Origin: Oscarella lobularis
Taxonomy: Eukaryota; Porifera; Homoscleromorpha; Homosclerophorida; Oscarellidae
NCBI RefSeq assembly: GCF_947507565.1
Contig: NC_089187.1
Location: forward strand, 1,798,001-1,862,000
Length of the DNA stretch: 64,000 bases
Direction of reading: 5' to 3'
The notes under the pieces were generated by a model. That model saw nothing but the letters and a program-made list of their open reading frames with translations, ran no database searches and was not told the DNA's origin. The translations under genes were made by a program, and so were the position numbers. Below are positions 12,087 to 23,251 of this stretch, piece after piece. How positions within the stretch are numbered: position 1 is the first letter of the stretch; each line of letters opens with the position of its first letter.

Positions 12087-13276
12087 TGTCGCAATTTTCG
12101 CTTCTACTCCGCATTGTCGTCGCTCTTGTCGGCGCCATTTCATCTCGAGACCACGCGTCCGGGCCGTCGCTTTCACCGTCTGAGAATGGATGTGTCATCG
12201 TCGAACGCTTCGTTCTTTATTCATATGAGGTTCGTGGAAGCTTTGTCTGGATCGAAGAGAACGTCGCTTATTTGATATTGCTCTCTTTCAGGGTTCGAAT
12301 ATATCTCGTGGCAACGCGGTATAAGCTCAGATCTCCTACGGTCTTTTTTCGTCTTGCGTCACTTTTCCCTGTAGCTGCTCTGTTTGTCGAACTGCTATGG
12401 GGTAAACGTGTCGAAGCCAATGTGTCTTGTGATTTGCGAGGAAATATACGTGACCGCAACGTATTTGAGTTGTTTTGTCACTGGCATTTGATCCTCTTTA
12501 GAGAGCTCGCTCAATCAAGTCCGCTTGTGTTAAATCAGATGACATTACTAAATGCCTCTTTATCTCTTCATTGCAAAATGCGCGGCGAGACAAATCAAGT
12601 CTAGTGCAGCACTTATGGTGAGAAAAGTTGATTGACTTCTTCACGAAATGACTCTCCTGCTGACGTTGCTTAGTGTTCAAAGTTCAAAGGATGAAGGACA
12701 GCGGAAAGCTCTCGCTGGCGCATGGGTACAAGAGTGTTTCGTTTCTGTTCTTCCTACCGAGGATTGTGGTGCCATCCTCACATGCACTGATGCTTCGAAT
12801 GCGTCTCGCACTATTTTGAAGTTTGACAAGTTTAGTACTTCGGAGCAAGGTCCAGTAATATGTCTAATATATTGTTAATGAATGAACGAGGTCTTTCTCG
12901 ACAGTTGCATCAAGCGATCGGACATCGACTTGTAATGGTGCTTTTGGGATTTTCGTTATCTCCATCTTCATTGTTTCTTACGTTTTCCGCAATTATCGTC
13001 GCTTCGCCGTCTTTTGTCCAGAAATCGCCGTTTCACCGACTAAACGTTTTCGATTACTTTTTGTCATGGCCTTCCTCGTTGCCGTCATGGTACCAGAAGC
13101 CGCATCCTCCCAAGACGAATTCAATTGTGATGGTATGTAAACCATATAGGCTCGCGATTCAACAAACGAATGTAATCAGTATCACTATCTATTTATTCTA
13201 ATTTCAGAAGAGAACGTAAATCATCAATTTCTTCTTCCTACACAGGATTGCAACGACTTTGGCAGCTCTACAGTAT
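12087..13276 (+). pseudogene. Decayed duplicate of a receptor 5' region with two signal-peptide-like exons
   Basis: At 12087 an ATG opens a signal-peptide-like frame (MSQFSLLLRIVVALVGAIS). At 13067 a second frame (MAFLVAVMVPEAASSQDEF) is followed by a donor (GATG|GTATGT at 13136). This second exon resembles the first exon of the tyrosine kinase gene downstream (IAFLLVNIVPTTVSAQDTC), with the same run of hydrophobic core, Ser-Gln, acidic residues and Cys. The DNA around 12360-12860 also resembles 13320-13770 (shared CGTGACCGCAAC and AAGTTTGACGTGT-type blocks). The first copy ends in stops soon after its donor, so it looks like a dead tandem copy. Alternatively these are alternative first exons for the downstream receptor. 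Confidence 0.4.
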
Positions 13277-13797
13277 AAAGTCAAATATTCCGCTCTATAC
13301 TCTCTCTCTCTATGTTCTCTTCCTAGCTGCCGTGTTTCTCAAACAGCTGCAGTAAACGCGTTTTGGGGAGAAAATGTCGTTTGACGTTTGAGGAAGTTAG
13401 TGACCGCAACAAATTTTCGTTGTTCACTCGGCTACACTATATGATACCTATAGAAAGCTAACGTGTGCGCGTATGCGTCTTTCAAATTCCTTCTGAGAAC
13501 TTCCTTACAAGGTGAGTGTGTCGCGTCAAATCAAGTCGACCTGAATTATCTGTACCTTTTATAGGGAGACAAGCCGCTGTGTGTGTTTTCGTCAAACTTG
13601 CAATGATAAAACGAGCGCAGAAACTGTTAGCTCACAGATTGGTATACAACAGTGTAACGATTTCGGTTTTTTTAAACGTTTTTATTTAGAAAAGTGGCGT
13701 CATCGGAACTGGTGCTCTTCGAAAGTTTGACGTGTTTACTACTTCAGAGAAAAGTGATTTTTACGACATCTTTTTCTAATTTCAATTTTATATTTTA

Positions 13798-16700
13798 ATG
13801 TCTTCTCTCTCGCCAGTTTTCGCTAGCCCTTCGACATTGATTTCGAGAATCTGCATCTTTGTCGTCTTCCCTCTGTTTCTTCTTATCGTTGTCGCAAGTT
13901 GCGTTCGTAACGAAAGGCTTCGCTCTGCAGAGAGTGACTTTGCCTGTTCTTCAACAAAAAACAGAAAAATACGCCGGTTCGTCCTACCGACTAGAATTCA
14001 CCGATGTATTGTCGTCATCGCCTTTCTACTCGTCAACATCGTTCCCACAACCGTCTCGGCTCAGGATACGTGTTCTGAAGGTACAATACGCGATCAACGG
14101 GTGCTTTTTATTGCTCTTCCGTTTGACTCCCTATTGAGAACTTTCTCGTACTAGTTTTGATCTGAGAACGGATGTATTTGCCAATATGTTCGTTTTTAGA
14201 TTGTGGCGGATTTGCTTGGCTATGCACTTTGTCTTCGTGTTTTTCTGAATCTCGTTCTCTGCCTCAAGTGCCTAACGCTACGACTTGGTCTAAAGCTGTT
14301 GAATTCTGCTCTCGCGAAGGAGGATCACTTGCATCTTTCCAGGACGAAAAAGAAGCTAATGACCTCGAGGCACTTTCGTTTTCTTTTGGCGAATATCTTT
14401 TTGGTCTAATACGAAGACCTACTGCCACAACAGGCGTTTACGGCTATCGATGGTCAGACGGTTCGTCCTTAACGTACGCTCGTTGGAATCAGCTAAGCAC
14501 GTTTAACGAAGAAAACTCATGTGGGAAGCTCGTGATCACTCCGGATTCAACAACGCATTGGCGTGCTCAATCCTGCTCGTCTGGACTTAATTATATTTGC
14601 AAGAAGCCGAAAAGTGAGACATGCGATTTCTTGCGTTAGTTATAACAGCTCATTCTTCTCTTGACAGAATCGTCTCTACGTGACGGTGACGTGCGACTTG
14701 TCGGTGGCTCTTTGCCTTCGCGCGGCAGTCTCGAAATATTTCACGATGAGCTTTGGAGACGCGTCTGCATGAGTGAAATCATTTACAGTGCCAGTCGAAC
14801 GGCAGCTGCTGCATGCCGACAATTGGGTTACAGTGGCCTTTTGGAAGCTACCTCCCAGATCGGGGAAAGCGACAGTGTTTCTATTGGTGTTGAGTGTACG
14901 TCAGACGACGATTTCGTGCGCAGTTGTGATCGAGGCAATGCGACTTGTCATGAGCACGTATACGTTTCTTGTCGGTCTGGTAGCGCTTTAATTTTTGACA
15001 TGCGTCTCAGTAACAGCTCAGCTTTCGGCCGAGGAATTGCTGAAATTCTTTTATGGGACGTATGGAGAGCGGCCTGTCTCCATAATCATTCTGAAACGTT
15101 TTGGAAGAGTTCAACTGATGTCAATTGTCAGCGTTTGGGATATGAAGGAGGAACAGCTAGAGCTACTCTTTGATCTTTAGCTGGGCGTTCGAGTTGTTGG
15201 CTTATTTTATGCTCTCCTCCCTGCGCATCAGTTAATGATTTCTATTTTGAGCGGTTGGTAACGAATATAGAGAGCAAATATGGCATTGAGGTCACGTGCC
15301 GAAACCCAGACTGGCGTATACGATTATTCAAGGGTTTTGGTGGAGCAAAGCAAAGCGAGGGAAGAGTCGAAGTTTATGTCAACAAAACGTGGCGCGTCAT
15401 ATGCAACAGCAATTGGAATTTAAATGATTCCATTGTCGTCTGTCGCGAATTAGGCTACGGAGAACCGATCTCAGCTAAACGGCGATTTCCGGTAACTAAA
15501 AACGACGACATTGTATACACCTATGGTAGAGGTTGCAAAGGAAACGAAACGGCGTTGAGGAATTGCGATCTGTCCTTAAAACAGAGCAATGGAGCATGTC
15601 AGGAAGCCGTCGTTAATTCTCTGTGAAGAGAGAAAATGTACAGCGAATTAACGTTGATCTATGAGCCGTTTCTAATTTAAATTATTCTTTAGATTGTCCT
15701 CGTGGCTTTTCTCTCTATGCTGGCTATTGCTATACTCTTACAAAATATCCGACTTTCTTGACCACTAATAGGCAGATTTTTTTAGTGGAACAATGTGGTC
15801 GTAACCTTCTCAGCATTAGCAGTTCTCACGAACACGCGTTTGTACTTGCTTTCCTTTCTGACTTGGAGTCACAAGGCGAACTGATTGAAGAGGACGTGTG
15901 GATTGGTTTAGAGCGACATGACGGCAATCAGTTCAAGTGGATCAATAAACAATTGTTAAGGTGCAGTGCGATGAAACTGCATGCGGTAGTGGCAAATAAT
16001 CGAATGTGCTTGTGCATGCAGCTACGTCATGTGGGTTAGAGGTGAACCAAGTGCAGACTCTTCTCGTTCGTGCGTTGCTATGAACACTCGCACTGGTTAT
16101 TGGAGGACGGCTGATTGCCTTAGCAATAAACGAAGTTTATGCAAAGTAGCTCTAGGTATGAGACTTGGTCGCAACTAGTTTTCTATTGTCAATTTTGTTT
16201 CCTAGTCGATTTTGTCAATGAAGATCGTGAAACAAACCCGCCGCCTTTTGATAATCCTTGCAGAAAAGAGGAAATCTACTTCAAGAATGCCTGCTATTAT
16301 TTGTCGAAGGACGAAGATAAAGCCGTTTCGCAAGAACACGCACATCGCAAGAAATGTCACAAGCGCAATGCTCATCTAGCCACATTTAATAGCATGAGCG
16401 ATTATTTCTTTATTGCAAAAGAATTGTCTCCCTTCAATGGATCAGCGTATTGGATTGGCTTGAGTTACAATGATACGTCGAGAGCCTTTACGTGGCTTCA
16501 TGGCTTTCCCGTCACGTTCACGAAATGGTCGAAATATGAACCGGCGCAGGCGAAGGGCAATTGCGTTTTGTTCGGATTTGATGGTATTGACTTTGGTTGG
16601 GCTGTTGCAAATTGTTCTACCAGGGCAGGGTATATCTGTAAAAGTAAGCCTTTAGACGATAAGATAGTCATACAGATCTCCCAGATTTTGTTTCAGGGGA

Positions 16701-19700
16701 GATAAGTGGCTCAAATCGAAGTGTTGAGGATATTCAAGAAATTTCTCTCGGCGGTCAGTGTTACGACATTTGACTTCAATCTGTCTTATTGTGATTCTTT
16801 TAGAGGTCTACATGTGTCCTCGCGGTTGGCAGCATCTTTTTGTGCACTCTTGCGTTAGGCGACTTGACACTTTGCAGAGTTGGCATGAGTCGTTGGCCGA
16901 GTGCGAAAGGCTGAGCAATAACCAAGGCTCTCTAGCCAGCATTCATTCAGGTCATGAAATGAACCACCTTTCTCGTGTGCTTAATAGTAACGAGACTTGG
17001 ATTGGACTTAATGACATTGACGGTGAAGGCAAGTTTAGTTGGACCGACGATTCTCCCTTCGTTTATGCCAGCTGGGGGCCATCAGAAAATAAAAAGAGCG
17101 AGTATGAACGAAAGAAGCAAGATTGTGTTGCAACAACAACAAAAACTAGCTTTTGGAATTCACGGTATTGTCTTGAAAAAAAGCCAAGCGTGTGTCTCAT
17201 GCCAGCGCAATTGGGTAAGAGATGAAAGCAAATGACAACTTAGTTGCACCTTGTGAATCTTTAGATACTGATGAATGTTACCTTAATTCCGATAACTGTG
17301 ACGTAAACGCAGCGTGCGCAAATACTCTGTTTTCTTACTCATGCACTTGCAAGGCGGGATTTATAGGAAACGGCACCACGTGTGAAGGTGCAGTAACTCA
17401 ATGAATCTTGACTTGATTCTTGGCATTCAACCTACTGTACTCTTAATTGATTTTAGATTATAGAGAATGTTTGACTTGCAACAAGAACTACCAAGAGTGC
17501 GTCAAAAGAGATGGCTCCTACAAGTGCGTTTGTAAGATTGGCTGGGAGGGCAACGGCAGTTACTGCGCTGACATAAACGAGTGCGATTTGTGTACCAATT
17601 ACGTATGCCATTCGCAAGCAAATTGCACGAATTTGCCTGGTTCGTTTCGCTGTACGTGTCGCTCGGGCTGGAGTGGAGACGGAAAAGTTTGCGAGGATTT
17701 GAATGAATGTAACGTCGAAGGAGCGTGTCACCAATACGCAAATTGTACAAATACGAACGGATCTTATATATGCACGTGCGCCATTGGTTTCACGGGCAAT
17801 GGCATCAACTGTATGCGACTTGAAGACGTGACTCCTTTGAAAAAATACTTCTCAAACAGCGGTAACGTATTGCTGTAATCTTAGCTTATAATAATTGGGC
17901 TTCTATAGATTTATCTCAATCGGTGATCATTGTGATATCTGTCGCTTTATCATTTTTCGTCTCAATTTTGCTTGTCGTCGTCTTTGTCGCTGTCTTCGTT
18001 CGCCGCAAAAAGGATCGCTCTTCGATGACAGTCGTAGACGAATGGGAAATCCATCCCGGCAACATCATGCTGCTTGAAAAGATAGGCGAAGGTTTCTTCG
18101 GAGTCGTGCGCAAAGCATATCTATATGGCAGTGCCACAAAACCGCAGACCGTTCAAAGCGAAGTGAGGTGCGATTTCAGCGGCAATAAAAATAAAATTGT
18201 TGTTGCCTGTAAAATGCTCAAAGGTATACACATGCATATTTTCTCGAAATGGTAAAGTAACGTTTTTCTTGAAATTTAATTCTTAGAAAGGTATCTTCAC
18301 CATGACGAGATTGATTTTTTGGAGGAAATCAAGCTCATGAAACGTATCGGACGTCATCCGCATATTGTCAGCATGCTGTCATGCGTAACGGCAATAAAGC
18401 CCCCTTTCCTTATTGTTGAGTACTGTTGTCACGGTGATTTACTCAGCTTTCTTCAAAAGAGAAGAGTGGACGTATGTTAAAATACCTTGTAAAGCTTTTT
18501 ATTTTGACTCGCTTTACGTTTTTCAGCAAACGAAAGAAGACGAAGTAGAAGTGGAGAGACAGAAAGAGGCACTTAGCCATGTTGTCTATGCCGTCTCATT
18601 GATCTATATAATGTAATGATCGTTTGTTTCTAGAGTCTTAGTATCTCACTGTCACAAAAGGGCGAGAATGATGAGGGCGAGAAGAACAAAAAGGAAGATG
18701 AGGAGGGTCAGGCCAAGGATACTTTAAAAAGCGGGAACGATTACGATTCAGTCGCCGTGGACGATGATGATGAGGGTAGCGAGGAGGTCAATTGGAAGTT
18801 AACGCCTTCAGATCTACTATCCTTTGCTTGGCAAATTGCATCGGGAATGGTACGAACGCTCTAAGCTCGCAATTTTTACAGCCTACTTGCAGAATTTTAC
18901 CTTTTAGAATTATCTTTCCGGTAAAAATCTTGTCCATCGCGACTTGGCGTGTCGCAACGTGCTCGTCGGAGAAAAAAAATTCTTAAAGTGTCCGATTTCG
19001 GACTAACGAAAGCCGTCTACGAAGACGGAGCATACAATCAAACGACAGTGAGACGGCTCCCGTTCCGTTGGATGTCCATCGAAGCTATTCTACACCGTCT
19101 CTTCAGCGAAAAAAGCGACGTGTACGTTTCATGAATTTCAAATGTTTGGAGTAGAATTTTTATTTATGCGTTTAGATGGTCGTTTGGAGTTGTTCTTTGG
19201 GAAATAGTCACTCTAGGTAGATTTTCTCTTTTTATTCTCCTGCATCTCGAAGCCGACTTTTTACAGGCTGTTTTCCCTATCCGTGCATGGCAAGTAAGGA
19301 TCTTCTGTTTCATTTGCGTAGTGGTAACCGGTTAGAATGTCCAGAGAATTGCTCCAAAGAACTGTGAGTCCAGATCTCGCGATTTCGCCTGCCCATTGTA
19401 CACTGCTCTTTTCTCAGGTACGAACTGATGTCTGAGTGTTGGCGCAGTGAACCAGAAATGCGCCCGTCGTTTGAAATGCTGTCTATGCAGTTGGGCAAAA
19501 TGCTGGAGGAAGAGTCACCAATGAAATACCTTAATCTCGATACTATTTATATGTCTTCTTTCTGCGACCTGGAGTCAGTAGCGGGTAGAAGACTGTCAGG
19601 ATCGGCGTCTTCAGAAAAAACTGACGACGCTTTGGGCATGCCGGACGATGCGCCTGGCGATGAAGCTGACGTCAGGCAGAGGCACGTGATTTCGATAGAA

Positions 19701-19712
19701 TGTTCTGTGTAG
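13798..19712 (+). CDS. Receptor tyrosine kinase with C-type lectin, SRCR and EGF ectodomain
   Basis: Eighteen exons can be traced. The ectodomain order is: signal peptide (ends 14080), C-type lectin 1 (14200-14613), SRCR 1-3 (14668-15626), C-type lectins 2 (15693-16155), 3 (16206-16643) and 4 (16804-17214), then four EGF-like domains (17265-17861), two with D-I-N-E-C/D-L-N-E-C calcium signatures. A transmembrane helix (about 17925-17995) leads to a tyrosine kinase. Its landmarks are the glycine loop G-E-G-F-F-G-V-V, lysine in V-A-C-K, H-R-D-L-A-C-R-N at 18935, D-F-G at 18994 and W-S-F-G-V. Exons 12-14 add an acidic kinase insert of about 80 residues. Most ectodomain introns are phase 1, the mark of module shuffling. 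Two oddities: an in-frame TGA at 15171-15173 inside SRCR 2, and an unresolved splice phase between SRCR 3 and lectin 2. Catalysis looks intact; ligand unknown. Confidence 0.85.
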
Positions 19713-20250
19713 AAGTTCTTGCATGAATTATTTGGACGTTGCTATGAGCTGAATATGGTAAGTTGATGTTGTTATCTTCGTTCGTATGTTTCGATGACGG
19801 TGAACTGATGTTACAAAAAGCTTTGTAAGGCGCGGCATCTTTAGAGTAACGGCTGGTGTATTCGTAACGCGGAAGTAAAGTGATGTGATAGATATTTTCG
19901 ACATCACGTTGCTATGAGTAGTACTGACGGCGTCCATTAATGTAATTAAATAATAGTTTGCGTTCATTTTACCCTACCATCGAACAACCGGCATACCCTG
20001 AGGTCATTATTACTTGACGTCATGGCACTCAAAACATAAAAAATTGAATTGAACTCGCAGGTCTTGACTTCTTCCGTGCCCGGTTTTTAAAGAGTCATCG
20101 AGCAACTCCATAGCCATAGTTATCTTTGCACACAAAGTTTAGTTACTGAGCAATTTCTTCATTTTTATTTTATTTGTTTTGCTACAAATTGGTTTCAAGA
20201 GCTGGAAAGCGCTAGTCAAAAAAAATGTCTCAATTGTCTACGTAAAACAT
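19713..20250. other. Intergenic stretch between convergent RTK and sialidase genes
   Basis: This is the 3' flank of two convergent genes: the plus-strand kinase ends at 19712 and the minus-strand sialidase ends at 20251. AT-rich, with no frame that carries recognisable domains. It presumably holds both 3' untranslated regions. Confidence 0.5.
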
Positions 20251-20851
20251 TTAGCGTGCAAACGGTATAAACGCTATGTACATAGATTCAAAGTTGATGG
20301 GCGGAGGCGACTCAGATCGTTCATAGAGGCATGCAGCCGTCGTCTCATTAATCTGAATAACGCTCGAATACGCCGAAGATCCTTCATAGATTTGAGCCAG
20401 GACGCTCCACGTGGTCCCCATATCAGCAGAATAATGCACCGTCATATTCTGCCTCCCAAGCGGCTGCGGCTCCACATTTGTATTCGGATGAGAAAGCAAG
20501 AGATACACGTTGGACTTCGTTAGGAACGACGTCAATGACACCTGACAGTTCGGATTAACAAGAGACGTCATCACATCCGGGCGATACCACTTTGCACCCC
20601 CGTCGTCAGAACGAAGAAAGGCCGGAGCGTATCCGCTTCGTATCGCCATGACAAGGCTGCCATTGGACGTTTCGGCAATCTCGTTTTCTCCGAAGGATTC
20701 AAGCGTGAGCCCGGCCTTCCAATCGACACCTTCGTTATCCGAATACAAGAACGCTGTGTCTAGAGTCACGGTACCGTGACTCAAGTCTCACGGCTTGGAG
20801 TCACGGTAATTTTGTAGTTAAGAGCATGTGATATCACCTCCTACGCAAGGT

Positions 20852-20960
20852 GGTCGCGGTAGCTCAACGGGCAGGGGGGGGGGTGCTGAGCAGGGCGCTG
20901 GGGATGCATGAACCACGGGGCACGTGACGGGTCGTGGGTTCGAATCCCGAAGCGTGATCG
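20852..20960 (+). repeat. tRNA-derived SINE-like head with A and B boxes
   Basis: A tRNA-like sequence starts GGTCGCGGTAGCTCAACGGG. The D-stem GCTC pairs with GAGC across an expanded poly-G loop. A B-box (GGGTTCGAATCCC) sits at 20936-20948. The first seven bases can pair with CGTGATC near 20953 as an acceptor stem with G-U pairs. The middle is too long and has no clean anticodon arm, so it is not a working tRNA gene. It is followed by a T/C-rich tract (20960-21000), as in a tRNA-derived SINE. It lies wholly inside the transposon that interrupts the sialidase. Confidence 0.65.
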
Positions 20961-21142
20961 TTTTTTTCTTTTTTTTTCTTCTTTCTTTTTTTTCTCTGTA
21001 CCTAAACGGCGATATACGATCACCCGCGACTGTGGCTTAACCGCCCGTAGCATGGTGGTTCCAGGGGGGCGAAGCCCCCCTCTGCGACCTATGCTCATTG
21101 GGGCGGTTAAGCCCGGAGCGGGGCCGCCACCGATACCAGTAA

Positions 21143-21167
21143 GGTTTAGGGTTAGGGTTGGGTTAGG
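21143..21167 (+). repeat. Short interstitial telomere-like repeat (TTAGGG)n
   Basis: About four imperfect copies of the animal telomere hexamer (GGTTTAGGGTTAGGGTTGGGTTAGG) lie inside the transposon that splits the sialidase. Such tracts arise by break repair or by capture in mobile elements. Confidence 0.8.
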
Positions 21168-21912
21168 TACATGAAAAAAACGCTTTTTAAGCTCTCTAGG
21201 TTAGGTCCATTCTCTATAGTGCGCTAAACGATTTCTTCCCCTCGGTTACCGTGCGCTACCTGTTACAGTTACGGTGAGTTACTTTACCGTGACTCTAGCC
21301 ACAGCGATACAAGAAACTCTTCCCGTGTTTCGGAAAGAGGACCCTCCCCTGCCACGGCTTCCCCATCGCACGTCGCACAACCCATCCCCCGCCAGGGCCC
21401 CCAATCCCGAGCGGAAGATCCTCGTAGAAACGCGGATCGCCGAACGTCTCGCCGTCGTTATTCGATTCCCGTACAACGTCGACGCAATCCCCGTACACTT
21501 TCGACACGGCACAGCGAGCATAGAGCAAATAGACTCGCCCCGTCCGAGGATCCACCGCCGCATTCGGATTCGAATAGAAATAGGTCGCATTCGCCTCGGT
21601 TAGCACAACGGTCGCCGTCCAAGTCGCGCCGGCATCGTAACTCCTTTTATACACGATATCCTTGTCCACGCACGAGCTGTCGTGTTTCGACGCGGGCGAT
21701 CCGTAGCAGACGGACGCGTTGCCGACGGCGGGACGATCGATCGCGACTCGGCCTTCGGCGAAGGCGAGGAGGGTCCCATTCGACGTCTGGACGAGACCCG
21801 GGATGCGAAACGTCTCGTAGCCTTCGCTTTTCTGCGAGAAGACTTTGAACTGCTGAAGGACGGAGGGAGACGAGTGGACGCCGGCGAGAACGAGGAACAC
21901 GAGAGCCAACAT

Positions 21913-23251
21913 TTTCGATTCCTCGTCTACTCACCTACACCGTCACGTGAGGTTTTGAGTAGATAGAGGAAGCGGAGATCGTATGAAAACTTCGACTTAA
22001 ATTCGAATGTGGAAACGAGATCAAGGGAGGGCTAATAAGTGATCAGTTCCGGCTTGCCGTACGTTGGAGAGACGAAGAATCGCCTGGTCAGGGAAACGGT
22101 TATTCCTCAGTCAAAAGTCAGCCACTCAGTGACTGTCTGTGAAAATACTTGGTGATCTTAATAACTAAGGACGGGCCCCCACTGCGTTTATCAAGGAAAA
22201 GGAAGGACGTACATTATGCGTCTTCAGCCGTTTTTGTCAAGCCAAATGGCGATTACAAAAGTAAAGCATGCACTGGCTGCGTTGCAAGCCTTTCAGTGCT
22301 TTACTCTGAGAATTACCCGATACCGCATTTCTTTCTATAAAGAGATATGTTTAACGATTTGATTTATTAATTAAACTCGGAACCACTGGCTGTTTGAGAA
22401 ATAACGAGTTTTTTTGAAAGTAGCTGGGAAGAAAGATTATGCCATCGTCTTCGTTTGAATTCTATGAAGCCTGTCATTAGTATGATAATGAAGTTCGAGG
22501 AGTTCTAACAGATAGCGAAAATTTAAGCCTCATGTGTGTTTAGATCACAGGCGAGAAACACTTTCATATTTATGCTGATGCAGACTGAATTCCAAAAGAA
22601 AACTGACTAAGTGGACGTGACGTCATTTCGGCGTGTACTGCGCACTCTCGAGTCCCCCCTGTCGTTGTTGTTTGCGGCATTTACCTTCAGTGAGTCCTCC
22701 TTTGCCTTTTTTGCAGCGTTCAAACTTTGTCGTTGCAGAGAGATCATGCAATGCAACGATTTGCTTCTACGGATTGCTGACAAGCACCAATCGAGCAGCC
22801 TGAAACTACGCCGTTTGTACGACTCGACGCGAGCATTAGACAAACGTCTTTCCTGCAAGTAAGAGATATGTTGAAGTTGCACTCTACACGTACAGCGAGT
22901 AGAGCACGAGGGGCGGGAACGTGGCCCGAGGGCAAGACCCCGCCCGCCCGAATGCACTACGAGCATTCGGCAGTAGTGTAGCGTACTTGCAAAAATAACT
23001 ATCCCACCAAGACGGTTATTGCAGAGGTGCGCTTAGGCGCATATTCAAGACTTGCGCAAATGAACCAGTAATTACAAGGCAATGTACGTAAGCTAAGAAC
23101 AGCAAAGTTTCATACGCTTGTACATGTCTATCTTGTCTTTCTCTTTGCAGTATACAGCTCTGCAAAATCTTTGAACGCATCGGCTTCAGAGACTGACCCT
23201 GGCAATAATTAATTATTTAGAGATTTTTTGATTCGTCATCTCTTTCTTAGC
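21913..23251. other. Intergenic stretch upstream of the sialidase and the NLR-like gene
   Basis: This holds the sialidase promoter side and the unidentified 5' part of the NLR-like gene. A plus-strand frame ending at 22862 contains T-R-A-L-D-K-R-L-S-C-K. This resembles the tail of the CARD-locus copy near 38140-38185 (T-R-A-L-A-K-R-H-S-C-K), including the following stop that overlaps a GTAAGA donor. It may be a fragment of that locus or an upstream exon. GC-rich DNA at 22895-22955 could be promoter sequence. No other gene recognised. Confidence 0.35.

Larger units (their letters stand above)
20752..21306. mobile_element. 555-bp non-autonomous DNA transposon inside the sialidase gene
   Basis: The ends are inverted repeats of about 24 bp with one mismatch (CGCTGTGTCTAGAGTCACGG at 20752 and its complement ending CACAGCG at 21306). 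The element is flanked by a 9-bp direct repeat ATACAAGAA (20743-20751 and 21307-21315), a clear target-site duplication. A 9-bp duplication with a modest inverted repeat is typical of Mutator-like elements, though other superfamilies are possible. There is no transposase. The interior carries a tRNA-like promoter unit, a pyrimidine tract and a telomere-like repeat, so it appears composite. Next to the left end there are further copies of the TCACGG motif in both orientations. Confidence 0.9.
20251..21912 (-). pseudogene. Secreted sialidase (GH33-type), coding sequence interrupted by a transposon
   Basis: On the minus strand an ATG at 21912 opens a signal peptide (MLALVFLVLAGVHSSPS) followed by the sialidase arginine motif F-R-I-P-G-L. 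Asp-boxes (S-x-D-x-G-x-T-W type) occur five times: S-Y-D-A-G-A-T-W, N-N-D-G-E-T-F, S-D-N-E-G-V-D-W, S-D-D-G-G-A-K-W and S-A-D-M-G-T-T-W. The frame ends at 20251. These proteins cleave terminal sialic acids from glycans. The coding sequence is intronless except that 20752-21306 is an inserted transposon, and the codons for F-L-Y appear on both sides as its target duplication. Unless the insert is spliced out, the product stops just after F-L-Y-R-C-G. A possible splice (GTGGCT to CTCTAG) would rejoin the two halves in frame. A signal peptide and N-glycosylation sites fit secretion. Confidence 0.8.

Noticed and set aside
12071-12604. A 177-residue secreted protein.
   Set aside because: Only its first 30 residues look like a signal peptide. 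The rest crosses an intron-like pyrimidine tract and lies in a duplicated, decaying block.
15171-15173. A selenocysteine codon in the RTK.
   Set aside because: SRCR domains are not known to carry selenocysteine, no SECIS element was seen, and the splice phase nearby is also disturbed, so decay or error is simpler.
20852-20960. A functional tRNA gene.
   Set aside because: The D-loop is expanded by poly-G, no clean anticodon arm is present and the T-stem has a mismatch. It is better read as a tRNA-derived SINE inside a transposon.
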